A stretch of DNA of 64,000 nucleotides, taken from the NCBI RefSeq assembly GCF_003935425.1, contig NZ_RHQN01000001.1:248001-312000 (forward strand), written 5' to 3'. This document shows, piece by piece, positions 36,856 to 45,378 of the stretch. Every line of letters starts with the position of its first letter. Within the stretch, counting starts at the first letter, position 1. The DNA comes from Pseudomonas sp. v388 (lineage in GTDB: Bacteria; Pseudomonadota; Gammaproteobacteria; Pseudomonadales; Pseudomonadaceae). The notes beneath the pieces are model-generated. The model was given only the letters and a program-made list of their open reading frames with translations, made no database searches and was not told where the DNA came from. The translations under genes and the position numbers were made by a program.

Positions 36856-37620
36856 ATGAACGAAGCTGTCAGCCGACCGCTTGGCGCCGAAGGCATGATT
36901 CGCATGGAGGGCGTCCACAAGTGGTACGGCCAGTTCCACGTGCTCAAGGACATCAACCTGAACGTGCGTCAGGGCGAGCGCATTGTGTTGTGCGGCCCGT
37001 CGGGCTCGGGCAAGTCGACCACCATTCGTTGCCTGAACCGTCTGGAAGAGCACCAGCAGGGCAAGATCGTGGTGGACGGCACCGAGCTGACCTCGGACCT
37101 GAAGCAGATCGAGACCATCCGCCGCGAAGTCGGCATGGTGTTCCAGCACTTCAACCTGTTCCCGCACCTGACCATCCTGCAGAACTGCACGCTGGCGCCG
37201 ATGTGGGTGCGCAACATGCCCAAGAAAAAGGCCGAAGAAATCGCCATGCATTACCTGGAGCGCGTGCGCATTCCGGAGCAGGCGCACAAGTATCCGGGCC
37301 AACTGTCCGGCGGCCAGCAGCAGCGTGTGGCGATTGCCCGTGCATTGTGCATGAAGCCCAAGATCATGCTGTTCGATGAGCCGACCTCGGCCCTCGATCC
37401 GGAAATGGTCAAGGAAGTGCTCGACACCATGGTCAGCCTGGCGGACGAGGGCATGACCATGCTCTGTGTGACCCACGAAATGGGCTTCGCCCGTACCGTG
37501 GCGAACCGGGTGATCTTCATGGACAAAGGCGAAATCGTCGAACAGGCCGCGCCGAACGATTTCTTCGACAACCCACAGAGCGACCGCACCAAGCTGTTCC
37601 TGAGCCAGATCATTCATTGA
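36856..37620 (+). CDS. amino-acid ABC ATPase 2 (GlnQ/HisP-like)
   Basis: A 254-residue ATPase with Walker [11 protein letters not shown]-loop [10 protein letters not shown], signature [15 protein letters not shown], Walker [13 protein letters not shown] and switch [11 protein letters not shown]. It begins 16 bases after ATPase 1 and ends the operon. The two differ enough, mainly in the N-terminal strand and helical domain, to be old paralogues rather than a fresh duplication. The frame open back to 36742 runs through ATPase 1 and is not used. Confidence 0.92.
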   Translation: MNEAVSRPLGAEGMIRMEGVHKWYGQFHVLKDINLNVRQGERIVLCGPSGSGKSTTIRCLNRLEEHQQGKIVVDGTELTSDLKQIETIRREVGMVFQHFNLFPHLTILQNCTLAPMWVRNMPKKKAEEIAMHYLERVRIPEQAHKYPGQLSGGQQQRVAIARALCMKPKIMLFDEPTSALDPEMVKEVLDTMVSLADEGMTMLCVTHEMGFARTVANRVIFMDKGEIVEQAAPNDFFDNPQSDRTKLFLSQIIH

Positions 37621-37640
37621 TGATCTTGTAGAACATGTTG

Positions 37641-37784
37641 TGGTGTGGGAGCGAACCGGGTTCAGGTCCTGCGCGATCTTTGCGGGAGGGAGCTTGCTCG
37701 CGACAGCGGCGTGTCAGGCGCCGAAGCGGTCTGGTACAAATGGCGGTCGCGAGCAAGACGGAGCGCCGCCCGCTCGCGCCTACA
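37641..37784. repeat. REPIN-like inverted repeat cluster
   Basis: GGGAGGGAGCTTGCTCGCGA (37684-37703) and, in the opposite sense, GGTCGCGAGCAAGACGGAGC (37745-37764) are REP-related units with the common core GAGCTTGCTCGCGA. A weaker partial copy (TGTGGGAGCGAACCGGG) begins near 37644. The cluster separates the ABC operon from the convergent DUF3313 gene. Confidence 0.7.
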
Positions 37785-37785
37785 G

Positions 37786-38466
37786 TTATGGATGTGGTGT
37801 AGCCTCCAACTGCTGATACCCCAACCGCATATCCGTCGCCCAGCCGTCCAGCACCGGTTTGACGTCTTCCAGGGTCAGCTGCGTGGTTTCGTTTTCCAGT
37901 GACTTGCCGGCGCCTTTGCGTACCAGCTGGGCCAGCACCTCTTTGGTCTGGCCGTCCACAAATACCAGCTCGGTGCCGATTTCCACGGCCTGGTCGCGGC
38001 CGCCCGCTGCGGTATTCACCGCGGCCGCGACCAGGGCGATGGGAATTACCTCATAGGGCTGCAAGCCCTCGGTCCGGGTGGACACCGCGGTGATCGCCGG
38101 GCGCACGATGATGGTGCTGGCCAACGGCGTTTCGACGATCTGGAAGTCCTTGCCCAGCTCACGTTTCAGCGCGGTGTCGTAATAGCGTGCGATGGACTGC
38201 AGGGTCTGGGCACTGACCACGCGGGTGGGCTGCGGTCGCGGGTAGAACTGGCTGGGCTGGATGTAGACCCGGGTGTACTGTTTCGGCTCTACGTCCGGTG
38301 AAATCCAGCGCATCACCGGCGCACCGCTGGCACTCTCGGCCGGCTTCAATCGACTGTAGTCGCCCAGAAAACCGGAATACTCACGGGGGTCGACCTGCGA
38401 CCCGGCGCACCCGGCAACGGCCATGAGGAGGCAGCACCACAGCGCCTTTACCGCCTGAATGTTCAT
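37786..38466 (-). CDS. DUF3313 lipoprotein
   Basis: A 226-residue probable outer-membrane or periplasmic lipoprotein. The N-terminus MNIQAVKALWCCLLMAVAGC ends in a lipobox with Cys20. SGFLGDYSRLKP after the signal and an antiparallel core (YTRVYIQPSQFYP; TIIVRPAITAV) match the DUF3313 family, whose function is unknown. AGGAG lies seven bases before ATG 38466. It is 18 bases downstream of the decarboxylase gene on the same strand, so it may belong to that operon. Confidence 0.82.
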   Translation of the reverse strand: MNIQAVKALWCCLLMAVAGCAGSQVDPREYSGFLGDYSRLKPAESASGAPVMRWISPDVEPKQYTRVYIQPSQFYPRPQPTRVVSAQTLQSIARYYDTALKRELGKDFQIVETPLASTIIVRPAITAVSTRTEGLQPYEVIPIALVAAAVNTAAGGRDQAVEIGTELVFVDGQTKEVLAQLVRKGAGKSLENETTQLTLEDVKPVLDGWATDMRLGYQQLEATPHP

Positions 38467-38484
38467 TGCATAGCTCCTGTCCCG

Positions 38485-40770
38485 TCATTTCAGGACCAGC
38501 AGGTGGTAGACCCCGGCGTCGTTCTCGATGCCATGGGTATCGTGGGTGAAGCCTGGAAACGACGCATCGAAATGCTCCAGCGCCTTGAGATAACCGAGCA
38601 GCGGACCGTCTGCGGCACCGGCGTTCTCCCCGGGCATCAGCAGCGGAATGCCCGGCGGGTAAGGCACGATACCGGTGGCCGCGATACGGCCTGCCGCCTG
38701 GGCCAGGGTGACCCGTTCCACTTCGTTCCTGACCAGCTTTTCGTAAGCCTCCACCGGGCTGAACTCGGCTCTGGGCAAGGTGCCGAACGCCCGGGACATA
38801 GTGGCGGTGGTGCGGTGCTGTTTCATGGCGGCGAAAATTTCCTCGGCCAGGTCCCGCAGCCCCATGCCCGCGTAGCGCTGCTGGTTGGCGGTCACCAGAT
38901 CGGGCAGACACAGCTCCAGTTCCAGGTTGCTGTCGTAGTCGCGCTTGAAATCCAGCAGGGCGTTGACCAGCGTGCCCCATTTGCCCTTGGTGATGCCGAT
39001 GGAAAACAGAAACAGCACGGTGAAATCGGTGGTCTTCTCCACCACGATGCCGACATTGCCCAGATAGGCGGTCACCACGCAGGCCGGAATGCCGAACTCC
39101 AGCAACTCGCCGTCATTGCCCATGCCGGGGCTGAGCACCGACACCTTGATCGGGTCGAGCATGCAGTAACCGTCTTCTATATCACCGAAGCCGTGCCAGA
39201 CCTCGTTGGGATGCAATACCCAGCAATGGGGCTCGGTCTTGAGCACCTGCGGGTCGGCCTTGTGGAAGGGCACCGCCACACCGTCGATCTGTACCGCCGG
39301 CGGCTGCCAGCAGGAAAAGAACCAGTCATCATGGCCAAGCATTTCGCTTTTCATGCGCGAGATGACCTGGCGGAAGGCGATGGCTTCCTCGATGGATTCA
39401 TTGGTCAGGATCTGCCCGCTGGGCGCTTCCATCATTGCCGAGCTGACGTCGCAGGAGGCCATGATCGCGTAGTTGGGCGAGGTCGAGGCGTGCATCATGA
39501 ACGACTCGTTGAAGCGCCCGTGGGGAATAGCGTTGCGCCCGTCGCGCACGTGAATCATCGAGGCCTGGGACAGCGCCGCCAGCAGCTTGTGAGTGGATTG
39601 GGTGGCGAACACCGTCGGCCGTGATTCGTCATGGTCCTGCGGGCTGCCGTGCATGGCGAAGCGTTCCCGGTACAGCGGGTTGAAGCGGGCGTAGCCGTAC
39701 CAGGCCTCATCGAAATGCAAGCGGTCCACGCTTTCGCCGAGCAGTTTTTCGACCCGCGTGACGTTGTAGGTCAGCCCATCGTAGGTGGAGTTGGTGATGA
39801 TGGCGTGCACCGGCGTCGGATCGATCCCGTCGCCGACCAGGGGATTGTCGGCAATCGCGGCCTGAATACTCTCGCGGCTCAGGGTCTGGGGCAGGATCGG
39901 GCCGATGATGCCGTAGCGGTTGCGGGTCGGCACCAGATAGGTCGGGATCGCGCCGGACAGCGTCATGGCATGCTCGGCCGACTTGTGGCAATTGCGGTCG
40001 CACAGCGCGATCTGGTCTCGGGTCACGCTGGCCATCAGGATCACCCGGTTGGACATCGACGAGCCGTTGGTGACGTAGTAAGTGCGGTGCGCGCCGAACA
40101 CCTTGGCCGCGTAGCGTTCGCCCTGGCCGATCGGGCCGCTGTGGTCCAGCAGCGAACCCAGCTCGCCGACCGAGATGGACAGGTCCGAGCGCAGCAGATT
40201 TTCTCCGAAAAATTCATAGAACGCCCGGCCCGCGGTGCTCTTGAGAAACGCCGTGCCGCCGGCATGGCCCGGCGTATGCCAGGAATATTCATAGGACCTG
40301 GCGAAGCGCAGCAGTGCGCCGAACATCGGCGGCAATACCGCCTGGCGATAGCGCTCGATGGCCGCCGAGATCCGGCCGCTGAGGAAGCGGCTGGTGTCTT
40401 CCGGCAGCCAGATGAAGTCATCGGCGTGCTGCATGACGATCAGCGGAATGCTCGACGCGGTGCTGCGATCACTGATCAGGAACACCGGGACCCGCGTATT
40501 GCGCTCGCGCAGGTCGGTCAGCAGCTTGATGCATTCGCTGCGGTCCTCGCTGTCGTCCATCTCCCAGCTCAGCAGCACGCACTGGATGGCCGGGTCCGAA
40601 TGCAGGATCGCGGTGGCATCGGCCAGGCTCTCCGAGAGCAGGATGCTGATGGAGCGGCCCTCCATGTCGGCAATCAGTTGGTTCAGGGCGCGGCCGAACA
40701 CGGTGCGCTTGTCCGGGGCGGCGCTGACCAGCAGGGCCAGCATGCCGATCAATTGTCGTTGTGCGGTCAT
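38485..40770 (-). CDS. Orn/Lys/Arg decarboxylase (PLP, inducible type)
   Basis: A 761-residue fold-type I PLP decarboxylase of the group containing AdiA, CadA, SpeF and P. aeruginosa LdcA. An N-terminal receiver-like wing domain (about 1-130) is followed by the PLP domain. The PLP lysine is in ATQSTHKLLAALSQ, the Asp-containing HFDEAWYGYARF binds the ring nitrogen, and the C-terminal domain is complete. It converts a basic amino acid to a diamine and uses up a proton, as in acid resistance. The PotE-type antiporter upstream (overlap ATGA) suggests ornithine/putrescine, but lysine and arginine cannot be excluded. Spacing to DUF3313 is 18 bases. Confidence 0.9.
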   Translation of the reverse strand: MTAQRQLIGMLALLVSAAPDKRTVFGRALNQLIADMEGRSISILLSESLADATAILHSDPAIQCVLLSWEMDDSEDRSECIKLLTDLRERNTRVPVFLISDRSTASSIPLIVMQHADDFIWLPEDTSRFLSGRISAAIERYRQAVLPPMFGALLRFARSYEYSWHTPGHAGGTAFLKSTAGRAFYEFFGENLLRSDLSISVGELGSLLDHSGPIGQGERYAAKVFGAHRTYYVTNGSSMSNRVILMASVTRDQIALCDRNCHKSAEHAMTLSGAIPTYLVPTRNRYGIIGPILPQTLSRESIQAAIADNPLVGDGIDPTPVHAIITNSTYDGLTYNVTRVEKLLGESVDRLHFDEAWYGYARFNPLYRERFAMHGSPQDHDESRPTVFATQSTHKLLAALSQASMIHVRDGRNAIPHGRFNESFMMHASTSPNYAIMASCDVSSAMMEAPSGQILTNESIEEAIAFRQVISRMKSEMLGHDDWFFSCWQPPAVQIDGVAVPFHKADPQVLKTEPHCWVLHPNEVWHGFGDIEDGYCMLDPIKVSVLSPGMGNDGELLEFGIPACVVTAYLGNVGIVVEKTTDFTVLFLFSIGITKGKWGTLVNALLDFKRDYDSNLELELCLPDLVTANQQRYAGMGLRDLAEEIFAAMKQHRTTATMSRAFGTLPRAEFSPVEAYEKLVRNEVERVTLAQAAGRIAATGIVPYPPGIPLLMPGENAGAADGPLLGYLKALEHFDASFPGFTHDTHGIENDAGVYHLLVLK

Positions 40771-42176
40771 GCTCTGACTCCCTGTATGGCTTCATTCAGG
40801 TCGTTCACCGGGACGGGGTCGGCGGTGATGTGCTGCGCGCTGACGGTCTGGGTCGGCACGCTGTTATTCAACGCCTCAAGCCGGATCAGCCGGTTGTTGA
40901 CGAAGCCGAACAGCGTGTAGCCGAAGATTGTAGCCACGCCGCCGAGCATCAGCGCCTGGGCGCCGGAGCTGTACAGCGCCAGATAACTGTAGGCGGCACC
41001 GATCCCGGCCACGATATTGCTGATCAGCGCTTGTCGAGGCTCGACGTTGGAGACCATCTGGATGGTCATCAGCGCGGCCATGGACAGGATGTACGGCACC
41101 AGGTTGGTGACCACCGCCAGGTTGACGAGAATGTCGAACTGCTTGGTCAGATCCGGACTCATGGTCAGCAACGCCAGCGCGGTCTGGGCCGCCAACAGGA
41201 TCAGCATGCCGATGATGGGCGTGCCGGCCTTGTTGGCCTTGGCGAATACCGGAATGAAGTAACCGGTGTCCGCCGAACTCTTGAATACCTGGGCGATGGT
41301 GAACTGCCAGCCCAGCAACGAGCCGATGCAGGCCAGAATCATCAGAGCCATCACCGCGTCGCCCGTCATGGGGTTGAACATCTTGGCAAACACCAGCCCG
41401 AACGGCGCGGTGGAGCTGGCCAGCTCCGGGTTGGCGACGATGCCGGCGATCACATTGGTGGACACGATGTAGATCACGGCCGCGCCGAGGGTGCCGCCCA
41501 GTACCGCAATCGGGACGTTCTTTTCCGGGTTCTCCACCGCATCGGTGTTGGCGCAGGCCGACTCCAGCCCCAGAAAGGCCCACAGGGTAATGGCCACCGA
41601 GGCGCCTGCGGCTTCGAACCAGGTTCGGTCGTGGGGGTTCCAGCCGGCGGCATAGACACTGCTGTCGAACCAGAACCAGCCAAGGGTCGAGACCAGCACC
41701 ACCGGTGCGATCACGCCCCACACGGTGACCGATCCGATCTTGCCGGTAATCCGCGCGCCGCCGAAGTTGGCGAACGTCGTTATCCATAAAAGCGCAATGG
41801 TGGCAAGTCCCACCTGCAATGAATTCAACTCCACATTAAACAACACCTGGATATAACCCACCGCAGTAATACTGATCGCGACATTGGCAATCAACAGCGA
41901 AAGGCCATAGGTGTAGTTGGTGATGTAGTTGCCGGCCTTGCTGAACGTATATTCGGCATAACCGCCCATGCCGCCGGTCTTTCGGCTGAGCATGCCGCAA
42001 CGGGCAAAGGCATAGGCCAGCGCCAGTGAACCGGTGGCTGTCACAAGCCAGGAAAGTATTGAAATTGCGCCAACTTCGGCCAACTTGGAGGGTAGCAGGA
42101 CAATGCCCGAGCCCAGCATATTGACGGCAGTCAGCATGGTCAGCTGTCCAACGCTCATTTTCTTTGCGCTTGACAT
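40767..42176 (-). CDS. potE: PotE-type amino acid/diamine antiporter
   Basis: A 469-residue APC-superfamily antiporter with about twelve hydrophobic segments. It opens KMSVGQLTMLTAVNMLGSGI, with the substrate-binding GSG of helix 1, and helix 6 has WAFLGLESACANTDAVENP, both typical of PotE/CadB/AdiC. It exchanges an amino acid for the diamine made by the decarboxylase downstream. GGAGG lies seven bases before ATG 42176. The C-terminal 30 residues form a hydrophilic tail. Substrate preference is unproven; the symbol is tentative. Confidence 0.85.
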   Translation of the reverse strand: MSSAKKMSVGQLTMLTAVNMLGSGIVLLPSKLAEVGAISILSWLVTATGSLALAYAFARCGMLSRKTGGMGGYAEYTFSKAGNYITNYTYGLSLLIANVAISITAVGYIQVLFNVELNSLQVGLATIALLWITTFANFGGARITGKIGSVTVWGVIAPVVLVSTLGWFWFDSSVYAAGWNPHDRTWFEAAGASVAITLWAFLGLESACANTDAVENPEKNVPIAVLGGTLGAAVIYIVSTNVIAGIVANPELASSTAPFGLVFAKMFNPMTGDAVMALMILACIGSLLGWQFTIAQVFKSSADTGYFIPVFAKANKAGTPIIGMLILLAAQTALALLTMSPDLTKQFDILVNLAVVTNLVPYILSMAALMTIQMVSNVEPRQALISNIVAGIGAAYSYLALYSSGAQALMLGGVATIFGYTLFGFVNNRLIRLEALNNSVPTQTVSAQHITADPVPVNDLNEAIQGVRA

Positions 42177-42450
42177 GGCCTTGCCTCCAGCCTGTAGTGA
42201 GGAACTTTAGGAATAGCAAATAATCAGCGCTCGGCAAGTGACGCTGAGCGGTTTTCCCTGCAAGCGGAACGCTCAGGATTCACCCATTCTTGACGTTTAT
42301 CCGGCACGCGCCAAGTGCAGTGACTTTAAGTGCTTGAACTTGCAGGTTCCGATGTTTTTGTTGGTCAACGTAAGTTGTCTCGTTGCCGGCCGCTGTTCAC
42401 TGCTAATCTGAATCTGGTTTTATCGAAAGTCAGTTATGGGAGGCTGGATA
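42177..42450. other. intergenic region upstream of potE
   Basis: These 274 bases hold the divergent promoters of the potE operon and of the membrane protein at 42451. A moderately AT-rich part lies around 42,200-42,230. GGGAGG at 42438-42443 is the ribosome site of the plus-strand gene. No repeat or small gene was recognised. Confidence 0.4.
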
Positions 42451-42957
42451 ATGGCCGAGCACTCTATGGCTGCGCCGTCGGAAGGATGGCGTTTTCAGTG
42501 TGGAATAGGGCTGATCATTCTGATGGCGGCGTCCTGGGCGCTGGTACCGCTGGCGTCCATGGCGGGTGCGACCGGCGCCACCATCGCTACCCTGGTCGGG
42601 GTGCTGTTCATCAGCAACAAAGTGCTGCTGATCGCCGCCATTGCGGTAATGGGCAAGTCCGGGTTTCAGCAGCTCAAGGCGCAACTGCACAAGCATGTGA
42701 AGTCGTTCATGGCCTGGCCGGCGGAAGTGGGCGTCGTGCGGCATCGGGTCGGTGTCGCATTGTTTTGCATTCCGGTGGTCGCGGCGTTTCTGGATCATCA
42801 TCTGGACATGTTCGCGCCGCAGCTGGCGCCGTACAAACTGCAACTGCGCCTGCTGGGTGATGTGCTGCTGGTAGCCAGCCTGTTCATGCTCGGCGCCAAC
42901 TTCTGGGAAAAGCTGCGTGCGCTGTTCATTCGGACGGCAAAGGTCGCTACGCCCTGA
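42451..42957 (+). CDS. 'transporter suffix domain' membrane protein, 168 aa
   Basis: A small inner-membrane protein with four hydrophobic segments (near residues 15-33, 35-60, 93-110 and 127-146). It resembles proteins annotated as transporter-suffix-domain proteins in pseudomonads: the GWRFQCGIGLIILMAASWAL opening, the ATIATLVGVLFISNKVLL pair and a terminal ANFWEKLRALF. The function is unknown. ATG 42451 has GGGAGG at ideal spacing, while ATG 42436 would have none. It stands alone between potE and the convergent mqo. Confidence 0.7.
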   Translation: MAEHSMAAPSEGWRFQCGIGLIILMAASWALVPLASMAGATGATIATLVGVLFISNKVLLIAAIAVMGKSGFQQLKAQLHKHVKSFMAWPAEVGVVRHRVGVALFCIPVVAAFLDHHLDMFAPQLAPYKLQLRLLGDVLLVASLFMLGANFWEKLRALFIRTAKVATP

Positions 42958-43017
42958 GCATGCCCGGTATGGCTTGGGCAGGCAGGCCCGGAAAGAACCG
43001 GGCGTGCCTGAGGCTGG

Positions 43018-44679
43018 TCATTTTTTCAATGGCTCCGGATTCAGGTCCGGGTCGGAGTTGCTGTTTTTCTGGCCGAGCGGGTCGCTGGCGGGCTTGACGG
43101 TGGCCGGTTGCTGATCGATTGCCGGTGGCGGGGCCAGTTGCAGCAGATTGGCGGTGTAAGTCCATTCCTCCATGACTCTTTTGGGGTCGTCGTTCAGGCG
43201 CGTGCCATAGCTGGGAATGATCTGATGCAACTTGGCCTGCCAGGCCGGGCTGGCGAGTTTGTCCTTGAATACCCGCTGCATGACTTCGAGCATGATCGGC
43301 GCGGCGGTGGAGGCGCCCGGTGACGCCCCGAGCAGGCCGGCAATGGTACCGTCCTGGGAACTCACGACCTCGGTACCCAGTTTGAGCACGCCGCCCTTGT
43401 CCTTGTCGCGCTTGATGATCTGCACCCGCTGGCCAGCCTGCCACAGGCGCCAGTCTTCTTTTTTCGCCTGCGGAAAATATTCCTTCAGGGCGTTGAAGCG
43501 GTCGTCATCGGACTGCATCAGTTGCCCGGCCAGGTATTGCACCAGGTCGAACTGATCGACGCCGACCTTGGTCATCGGCCACAGGTTGTGGGTGGTCACG
43601 CTGCCCAACAGATCAAAGTAGGAACCTTCCTTGAGGAACTTGGTGGAAAAGGTCGCGAACGGCCCGAACAGAATGACGCGCTTGCCGTCCAGCACCCGAG
43701 TGTCGAGGTGCGGAACCGACATGGGTGGCGCGCCGGTGGAAGCAATGCCGTAGGCCTTGGCCATATGCTGCTCGGCCAGGGTCGGGTTCTCGGTCACCAG
43801 GAACGAACCGCCCACCGGAAAGCCTGCGTATTCCTTGGCTTCCGGAATCCCCGACTTCTGCAACAGCGGCAGTGCACCGCCACCTGCGCCGATGAACAGG
43901 AATTTGGCGTCGGTAGCCCTGGTGGTGCCGTCTTTCAGGTTTTCATATTCCACATGCCAGGAACCGTCGGCGTTGCGGGTGATGTCCTGCACTTCGCTGG
44001 AAAGCGTCAGGGTGAAATTGGGACGGCTCTGCAAATAAGCCACGAACTGCCGGGTGATCTCGCCGAAGTTCACGTCGGTGCCGATGGGCGTCCAGGTGAC
44101 CGCCAGTTTCTGATTGGGATCGCGGCCCTCCATCATCAGGGGCACCCATTTCTTGATCTGCTGGTGATCTTCGGAGAACTGCATCGGGCGGAACAGGGGG
44201 CTGGCCTGCAAGGCTTCATAGCGCTTTTTCAGGAAGCTGATGTTGTCGTCGCCCCAGACGAAGCTCATGTGCGGCGTCGTGTTGATGAACGAGCGGGGAT
44301 TTTTCAGTACACCGTTCTTGACTTGCCAGGCGAGGAACTGCCGGGTGATCTGGAACGCTTCATTGATCTCGATGGCCTTGGTGATATTGATCTTGCCGTC
44401 CGGGTCCTGCGGGGTGTAGTTCAATTCCGCCAGGGCAGAGTGCCCGGTGCCGGCATTGTTCCAGCCGTTGGAGCTTTCTTCGGCGACCGCATCGAGGCGC
44501 TCTACCATTTCCATCGACCAGCCCGGTTCCAGTTCATTGAGCCAGATGCCGAGCGTCGAACTCATGATCCCGCCGCCGACCAGCAATACATCGACCTTTC
44601 GCGTCTCCGCCGCCTGGGCAGTGCCCACGCTTGCAGAGATCACCACCGCAACCACCGCCATCCAGACCGCGCCCATCAT
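43018..44679 (-). CDS. mqo: malate:quinone oxidoreductase with N-terminal signal-like segment
   Basis: A 553-residue FAD enzyme that oxidises malate to oxaloacetate and reduces membrane quinones. FAD motif [16 protein letters not shown] follows an unusual N-terminus of about 24 residues ([19 protein letters not shown], then TAQAAET), a typical Sec signal with an AQA-A cleavage site. Family landmarks are [49 protein letters not shown] and [20 protein letters not shown] 44679 is chosen for its GGAGT ribosome site. The C-terminus has a Pro/Asn/Asp-rich tail. This form could be exported or anchored. Confidence 0.9.
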   Translation of the reverse strand: MMGAVWMAVVAVVISASVGTAQAAETRKVDVLLVGGGIMSSTLGIWLNELEPGWSMEMVERLDAVAEESSNGWNNAGTGHSALAELNYTPQDPDGKINITKAIEINEAFQITRQFLAWQVKNGVLKNPRSFINTTPHMSFVWGDDNISFLKKRYEALQASPLFRPMQFSEDHQQIKKWVPLMMEGRDPNQKLAVTWTPIGTDVNFGEITRQFVAYLQSRPNFTLTLSSEVQDITRNADGSWHVEYENLKDGTTRATDAKFLFIGAGGGALPLLQKSGIPEAKEYAGFPVGGSFLVTENPTLAEQHMAKAYGIASTGAPPMSVPHLDTRVLDGKRVILFGPFATFSTKFLKEGSYFDLLGSVTTHNLWPMTKVGVDQFDLVQYLAGQLMQSDDDRFNALKEYFPQAKKEDWRLWQAGQRVQIIKRDKDKGGVLKLGTEVVSSQDGTIAGLLGASPGASTAAPIMLEVMQRVFKDKLASPAWQAKLHQIIPSYGTRLNDDPKRVMEEWTYTANLLQLAPPPAIDQQPATVKPASDPLGQKNSNSDPDLNPEPLKK

Positions 44680-44871
44680 GTCGCCACTCCTGAGAGGCCA
44701 ATGCGCTCTCGTACTGATGAAGTTACGCCGCGCCTGCGGACAGCCCGTTGCTGCATGCATTCACCTGCGACGTTATTCTTATTTCTCGCCAGTCGGCCGG
44801 GTTGCGCCAGGAAACCCGGTTACGGCTCAGTACAGTGGCAATGGGGGGATGTGTCAATTCGCGGTGCTAGC

Positions 44872-45186
44872 TCACCAGCGGCGGCCGCCACGATAGGAGT
44901 CGTGGCCGCGATCATAGCGGCGGTTATCGTAGTGATGACGCGGCGGCGGGGCGTACCGACGGTACTGCATCCGCGGCGGGGCCGGCGCATAGGCCCGGTG
45001 GTAACGCGGACGCTCATGGCGGTGATCGCGGTCATTGCCTTTACTGGCGATCACCGTGGCCAGCACGGCGCCGACTGCGGCTCCGGCAATCACCGGCACG
45101 ATCACGTTGCGGTCATTGGCAGACGCCGCGCCGGAAGCGATCAGCAAACCGGTCAGGATCAGGACTTTGGTCATCTTCGAAAACAT
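44872..45186 (-). CDS. small secreted Arg/His/Tyr-rich protein with glycine-zipper segment
   Basis: A 104-residue protein with a Sec signal (MTKVLILTGLLIASGAASA near residues 5-23). Next comes VIVPVIAGAAVGAVLATVIA-like sequence, a glycine-zipper/hydrophobic helix, and a tail dominated by Arg, His, Tyr and Pro (for example RRYAPPPRHHYDNRRYDRG). Similar architectures are common in small envelope proteins of pseudomonads, and no function is known. ATG 45186 is chosen, with GGAG eight bases upstream; the frame is open to 45228. Confidence 0.65.
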   Translation of the reverse strand: MFSKMTKVLILTGLLIASGAASANDRNVIVPVIAGAAVGAVLATVIASKGNDRDHRHERPRYHRAYAPAPPRMQYRRYAPPPRHHYDNRRYDRGHDSYRGGRRW

Positions 45187-45378
45187 GGTGTCTCCTCTGG
45201 CGACAGGTTGGGTTCGCCATGGAGCCATTCAACACCGCCGCCGTGTAAACCCACGTCTGGATTGGGTAAAGGTTGGGTAAAGCCACGACCGGGTGTGCAA
45301 ATCCCGGGCGTTTCTGCTCTCATGGCGCTCCTAGCAGGTGTGTTACTAATCCGGTCATCCATAAGGAACGATGAAAGC

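Noticed and set aside
43522-45378. Apparent 1,583-residue open frame that would fuse a long N-terminus to the multi-PAS kinase
   Set aside because: The first 1,850 bases run antisense through mqo and the small secreted gene, the translation is Arg/His/Gly-rich with no family, and GTG 45379 with AAGGAA gives a normal kinase N-terminus.
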